Shown here: positions 60,603-64,000 of the stretch, piece after piece | How the letters are laid out: every line of letters starts with the position of its first letter | Position numbering within the stretch: position 1 is the stretch's first letter | NCBI RefSeq assembly: GCF_000341355.1 | Contig: NC_020300.1 | Coordinates: 868,001 to 932,000 of the forward strand | From: Bartonella australis AUST/NH1 | GTDB taxonomy: Bacteria; Pseudomonadota; Alphaproteobacteria; Rhizobiales; Rhizobiaceae | Length of the DNA stretch: 64,000 nt | Reading direction: 5' to 3' | Notes under the pieces: model-generated | Databases searched by the model: none | Told to the model about the DNA's origin: nothing | The model's input: only the letters and a program-made list of their open reading frames with translations | Translations under genes and position numbers: made by a program

Positions 60603-63137
60603 ATGAGCGGTAACGATCGCAAAAATCCGTATGAAATAAAAAAAGGATATAGACCCTATGATCCTTTAGGGAGGTTTACGCGAATTCTCGATTCGGACAA
60701 ACGGGATGAAAATTCTCTTCCTCAGCGCTCCCAATCTTCTCCAAAGCCAGATAGCTCAGCGCCTCAAACTCCCGAAACTCCATTTCAAAATGGAGATTTT
60801 GATTTACCTTTTTTAAAAACGGAACCCAAAGATATTTCAGCTAATGAATTACCACTTAATAAGCAAAATGAGCAACGGGTCTTACAGTCAGGTGTTAATG
60901 ATCTAACCTCAAAGGGCAGTAGGCTGACTACTTCTGTCGGCAGCCAAAAGCAAAATGATATCTTATCTGTATCGGTATATTCTTCCCCTACCGATAATGA
61001 AGAAGAGAAAATTTTAGACGCACTTTCTCCGTTACCAATTCGTAAATATCAGGCACCGCAAGATAGGACATCACCGTCCGATAGTACCTCCGCTTCTGAA
61101 AAAAGTCATTTTGACGCGGAATCAGAGAGTCCTTTTCTTGATGACATAGACGCCCAAAATAACAGAACGGTTGCTGAAACGCCGCGTGAGGGAACTGAGC
61201 CCTTCGTGCAAATAAGCGCACAACAACCAGGAAATTTTGCACGACCTAATTACCATAGCCAAAGAAATAACTATAACACACTCAAAAGCTTTTCGTATAA
61301 AATGTCGACTGACCAAAAAAAATGGGCAGAGGAGCGTTGTACTGATATACTAAAATTTTCTGCAAATAAAGATTCTCTTTCTTCATCTCCTGACACAGTT
61401 TCAGATAAAAATAATGATCTAACAAATGAGGCAGTAAGGGCCTTTTCACGTGTCTCTGATTCATCGCAAGTCGACGAACTGTCCAGTTTAGAAAAGCTCC
61501 CACCCGAAGGTCATTTTATTGATCACCTCGGTCGCCGCGGAGGAGAGTTTTTAACACAAAAAATTGACGCTGAAAAAAATCCGGAATATGATGACGCCAG
61601 GGTTCGGTGGCCTGGAGGCATTATAAATAACATTGGAAATATTGTCTCTGATAAAGATAATAAAATTAACATCTGCTACGACGAAAAGAGTCCAGATTGT
61701 AAACAAGGCTCGCCGGGGATTTCTAACGCTAACCAGATAAAGAGTCCTCTTGCGCATGGCCGCGCTCATAGCGATAATCACCCTCCTCGTGTTGACACTC
61801 ACAAATTCGCAGACGAAATCGTAGAAAAGACTGGCCCGATTACAGTTTCGAAGATTTTACATGAAGAATTAGGGCATGGTACATCTGTTGATAGCTTGAA
61901 AAAAGAATTTTCAGATATATTTAACGTGGGGAATATTTCGCGAAAGCAAAGAACTGAAGCTTTTAGTAAAATATTTCATTCAACGAAGCAGGACCCAGAA
62001 GAAAATTTACGTGTCAATGCCCCAAAACAAAATACTTCCTATTCCGTCGTTGATAATAAAGGGGGATCTTCTCCTGCTGAGAGTCTTGAGTACGAATATG
62101 CAGATGAAGCGGCTGCCGGTGTGCTAATGGCTCCTGCGTCCAAAAATTTCGTCATCGGTAAGACTTTTATCGGGAGCATTGCTCTTTTTATCTTAGGGGC
62201 AATTGGTTTCATTAGCTATTCTCATTTCTTTACGTCGCAACATGGGAATAAAAATCCGCTTATTATCCGTTCTGATGATAAGCCCTTTAAAATTAGGCCA
62301 GAAACGACGGAAACAGAGAGTGACGTCACCCATAATTTAGATATTTACAAACAAACAACTGAACAAAACGAAAAACAAAAAAATGCGCAGCAATTTCTTG
62401 TTGATAAGTCTGAGCAACCTAAAGATTTGGCAGAATTAAATAAATCGACGCCCGCAAGTACCTCGTCTACATCTCTTGATAAAGGAGACGTCGAAAGCGC
62501 GGTCGCGGAAGCACTCAATCATGTCGTTCCAATGCGGGAAGTTCAGTCTGTCATCGTGAGGAAAGATGGCACGATTGCGTTAACTCCGAATCCCCGTACA
62601 GATGAAAAACCCGCTAATCTTCCTGAAGTAAGCAATAATGCTGCTGCAGCCCAATTTCAAGCTGCAGCCCAATTTCAAAGTGAATCCTCTGAAGCAAATA
62701 ATGAGGAAGAACAACGTAGCCCTGCAACTGATGTTAATCAAGTAATTACAGGAAAGATTCCTGTTCCTAATCTTGAAGAAAGGGCTGAAAATTCATTTAC
62801 AGCAAGTTCTTCTTCTACTAGAATCGATCCGGGCGCGCAGGGACATATTGCTTCTCACTCGGATTCATTAACACATTCAACGACACAAAATTCTGAGCAT
62901 TACTACGTACAACTTTCATCTCAACCGACATCCGTACAAGCCGAAAACTCTCTAAAAAACGTCAAATCTAAATTTAAATCCCTCATCGGTGCTCGCCCTT
63001 TAAATATTCAGTCCGCTTTTATACCGGGGAAAGGTACCTATTACCGTGTCCGTGTTCAAACTCAAAGCCGTGATGAAGCTGTGACTCTTTGTGAAGAAAT
63101 CAAAAATGTTGGGGGAACCTGCTTTATCACGCGTTAA
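60603..63137 (+). CDS. Large SPOR-domain membrane protein
   Basis: An 844-residue bitopic protein. About 515 N-terminal residues, rich in Ser, Asn, Asp and Pro and probably disordered, face the cytoplasm and start NPYEIKKGYRPYDPLGRF. One transmembrane helix lies at about 518-540 (IGSIALFILGAIGF). A periplasmic linker follows, and a C-terminal SPOR domain (about 766-844) starts HYYVQLSSQPTS and ends GGTCFITR. SPOR domains bind denuded peptidoglycan glycans at division sites. The ATG at 60603 is preferred to a GTG at 60591. An 18-bp tandem duplication in the linker repeats AAAQFQ. Its role in division is inference. Confidence 0.85.
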   Translation: MSGNDRKNPYEIKKGYRPYDPLGRFTRILDSDKRDENSLPQRSQSSPKPDSSAPQTPETPFQNGDFDLPFLKTEPKDISANELPLNKQNEQRVLQSGVNDLTSKGSRLTTSVGSQKQNDILSVSVYSSPTDNEEEKILDALSPLPIRKYQAPQDRTSPSDSTSASEKSHFDAESESPFLDDIDAQNNRTVAETPREGTEPFVQISAQQPGNFARPNYHSQRNNYNTLKSFSYKMSTDQKKWAEERCTDILKFSANKDSLSSSPDTVSDKNNDLTNEAVRAFSRVSDSSQVDELSSLEKLPPEGHFIDHLGRRGGEFLTQKIDAEKNPEYDDARVRWPGGIINNIGNIVSDKDNKINICYDEKSPDCKQGSPGISNANQIKSPLAHGRAHSDNHPPRVDTHKFADEIVEKTGPITVSKILHEELGHGTSVDSLKKEFSDIFNVGNISRKQRTEAFSKIFHSTKQDPEENLRVNAPKQNTSYSVVDNKGGSSPAESLEYEYADEAAAGVLMAPASKNFVIGKTFIGSIALFILGAIGFISYSHFFTSQHGNKNPLIIRSDDKPFKIRPETTETESDVTHNLDIYKQTTEQNEKQKNAQQFLVDKSEQPKDLAELNKSTPASTSSTSLDKGDVESAVAEALNHVVPMREVQSVIVRKDGTIALTPNPRTDEKPANLPEVSNNAAAAQFQAAAQFQSESSEANNEEEQRSPATDVNQVITGKIPVPNLEERAENSFTASSSSTRIDPGAQGHIASHSDSLTHSTTQNSEHYYVQLSSQPTSVQAENSLKNVKSKFKSLIGARPLNIQSAFIPGKGTYYRVRVQTQSRDEAVTLCEEIKNVGGTCFITR
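62643..62678 (+). repeat. In-frame 18-bp tandem duplication in the SPOR-domain gene
   Basis: GCTGCAGCCCAATTTCAA occurs twice in direct succession, encoding AAQFQ-AAQFQ. The perfect identity suggests a recent duplication, and because the unit is a multiple of three it keeps the frame. Confidence 0.9.
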
Positions 63138-63729
63138 ATGGGCATACAGTGGCAATTTTTAAAGCTGGTGCCGCGTTTCAGAGGCTCTGTTGCGCGTTTG
63201 GCTTGTTGTCCGCCGGCTTGTAGATAAACCTTAATTGCTGAGTTTGTCGAGGTCTTGCGTAATTACCTGTCGGAAAATATTCTTTCTCTTTCAGCTGCGC
63301 ATAATAGATCTTTGTAGCTGAGGGAAATGCAATATTAAAATCCTTCTGTGGGCTCTGCGTTATCTACTTTGATTCTGTAGCATCATAGTTGGAAAAGGAT
63401 TTTTGGATTTTTCAAAAAAAGCGGCTATACGCTAGCAACGTATCAGGTAATTTCCATCAATCATAACGAATAATTATTTTCCAATACCCGGGTAGTACGC
63501 GAATGTTATGGTCGTGTAGGCATTTAATTTCGACAGGCTAACTTGGCAAGATCTAAAAAAAAGTTCTAAAACAAAGATAAAAGGATACCTACAAATGGTA
63601 CTCAGTCCATTTTACAATAACATGTTGACATAAAGGAGTTGCTGATCGTAGGGTTAGGACGAAAGGATCTTACCTTTCTTCCAGATAAAAATACACAAAA
63701 TAAAGCTATCGCTTCAGAGGATTTTGTTT
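63138..63729. other. Spacer between the SPOR gene and ilvE
   Basis: About 590 bases. A minus-strand frame from 63363 to a stop at 63178 reads ITQSPQKDFNIAFPSATKIYY and on to KPADNKPNAQQSL with no start codon; it could be the tail of a decayed gene. I see no terminator or clear ilvE promoter. Confidence 0.4.
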
Positions 63730-64000
63730 ATGAAATCTTTTACATCGCCGCTTTTGTTCGAAATAGAAGAACATTCATCTCCTTTATCGGATGCAAAACG
63801 TGAAGAAATTTTGAAAAATCCTGGTTTCGGCCAATTTTTTACAGACCATATGTGTGTCATTCAATGGACTGAAAATAAAGGCTGGCATAATGCTGTTATC
63901 TCTGCATACAGACCTTTGCAGATCAACCCTGCAAGTACCGTTTTTCATTATGGTCAGGAAGTTTTTGAAGGTTTAAAAGCATACCGTGCAAAAGATAATC
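63730..64000 (+). CDS. ilvE: Branched-chain amino acid aminotransferase, N-terminal part (runs off the right edge)
   Basis: The first 90 codons of a fold type IV PLP aminotransferase for Leu, Ile and Val. The start MKSFTSPLLFEIEEH is followed by NPGFGQFFTDHMCVIQWT, which continues with the VISAYRPLQINPASTVFHYGQ region and VFEGLKAYRAKDN. Presence of NPGFG..FTDHM and FHYGQEVFEGLKAYR indicates the type II (eukaryote/Rhizobiales-like) form. The ATG at 63730 is preceded by AGAGGA about 8 bases upstream. The PLP-binding Lys lies beyond the window. Confidence 0.93.
   Translation, partial: MKSFTSPLLFEIEEHSSPLSDAKREEILKNPGFGQFFTDHMCVIQWTENKGWHNAVISAYRPLQINPASTVFHYGQEVFEGLKAYRAKDN

Overview
The window looks like the chromosome of a low-GC alphaproteobacterium of the Rhizobiales (Hyphomicrobiales), most probably Bartonella or a close relative. 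Support comes from the alphaproteobacterial cell-cycle proteins CckA, DivK and HdaA, homologues of the mitochondrial complex I subunits NDUFS4 and NDUFS6, a DksA with only one cysteine at its zinc-finger site, long AT-rich spacers holding decayed genes, and a pertactin-type autotransporter of the kind that is abundant in Bartonella. The species assignment is inference.

Layout. 1-860: start of nuoA (leftward) and tRNA-Asp and tRNA-Val. 1.4-2.9 kb: lemA and a TPM-domain membrane protein. 3.9-8.6 kb: lipB, parE, recJ. 8.7-9.9 kb: rplM-rpsI with promoter and terminator. 10-14.8 kb: divK, a large autotransporter, tRNA-Arg, the NDUFS4-like gene and tRNA-Pro. 15.6-19.4 kb: hdaA-perM divergent from purM-purN. 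19.7-24.6 kb: cckA, dksA and a decayed flavin reductase. 24.8-32.6 kb: rpe, purB, an RBBP9-type hydrolase, purC-purS-purQ, purL, bolA, grxD. 32.6-43.7 kb: a Bcr/CflA-type exporter, parC, aspS, rnd, ppx-ppk. 44-51.6 kb: NDUFS6-like zinc-finger gene, FAD monooxygenase, dnaE, recG. 51.9-57.4 kb: a leftward run erpA, a repeat-containing exported protein, ccdA, glmU, glmS. 57.5-63.1 kb: dgt, argS and a SPOR-domain protein. The window ends inside ilvE.

How the genes fit together. Most of the window is housekeeping. Seven steps of de novo purine synthesis are represented (purM, purN, purB, purC, purS/purQ/purL). Both topoisomerase IV subunits are present but about 27 kb apart. DNA replication and repair are represented by dnaE, recJ, recG and hdaA, cell-cycle phosphorelay by cckA and divK, polyphosphate turnover by ppk-ppx, and amino-sugar precursor supply for peptidoglycan and LPS by glmS-glmU. 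The only clear host-interaction gene is the autotransporter.

I found no CRISPR array, insertion sequence, prophage or complete undescribed system. The most notable observations are a threefold 86-residue internal repeat in an exported protein of unknown function, a tandemly duplicated extended -10 box that abuts the rnd start codon (probable leaderless mRNA), a flavin-reductase pseudogene that can be read in pieces, an Ala in the quinolone-determining position of ParC, and a few decayed or palindromic intergenic segments.
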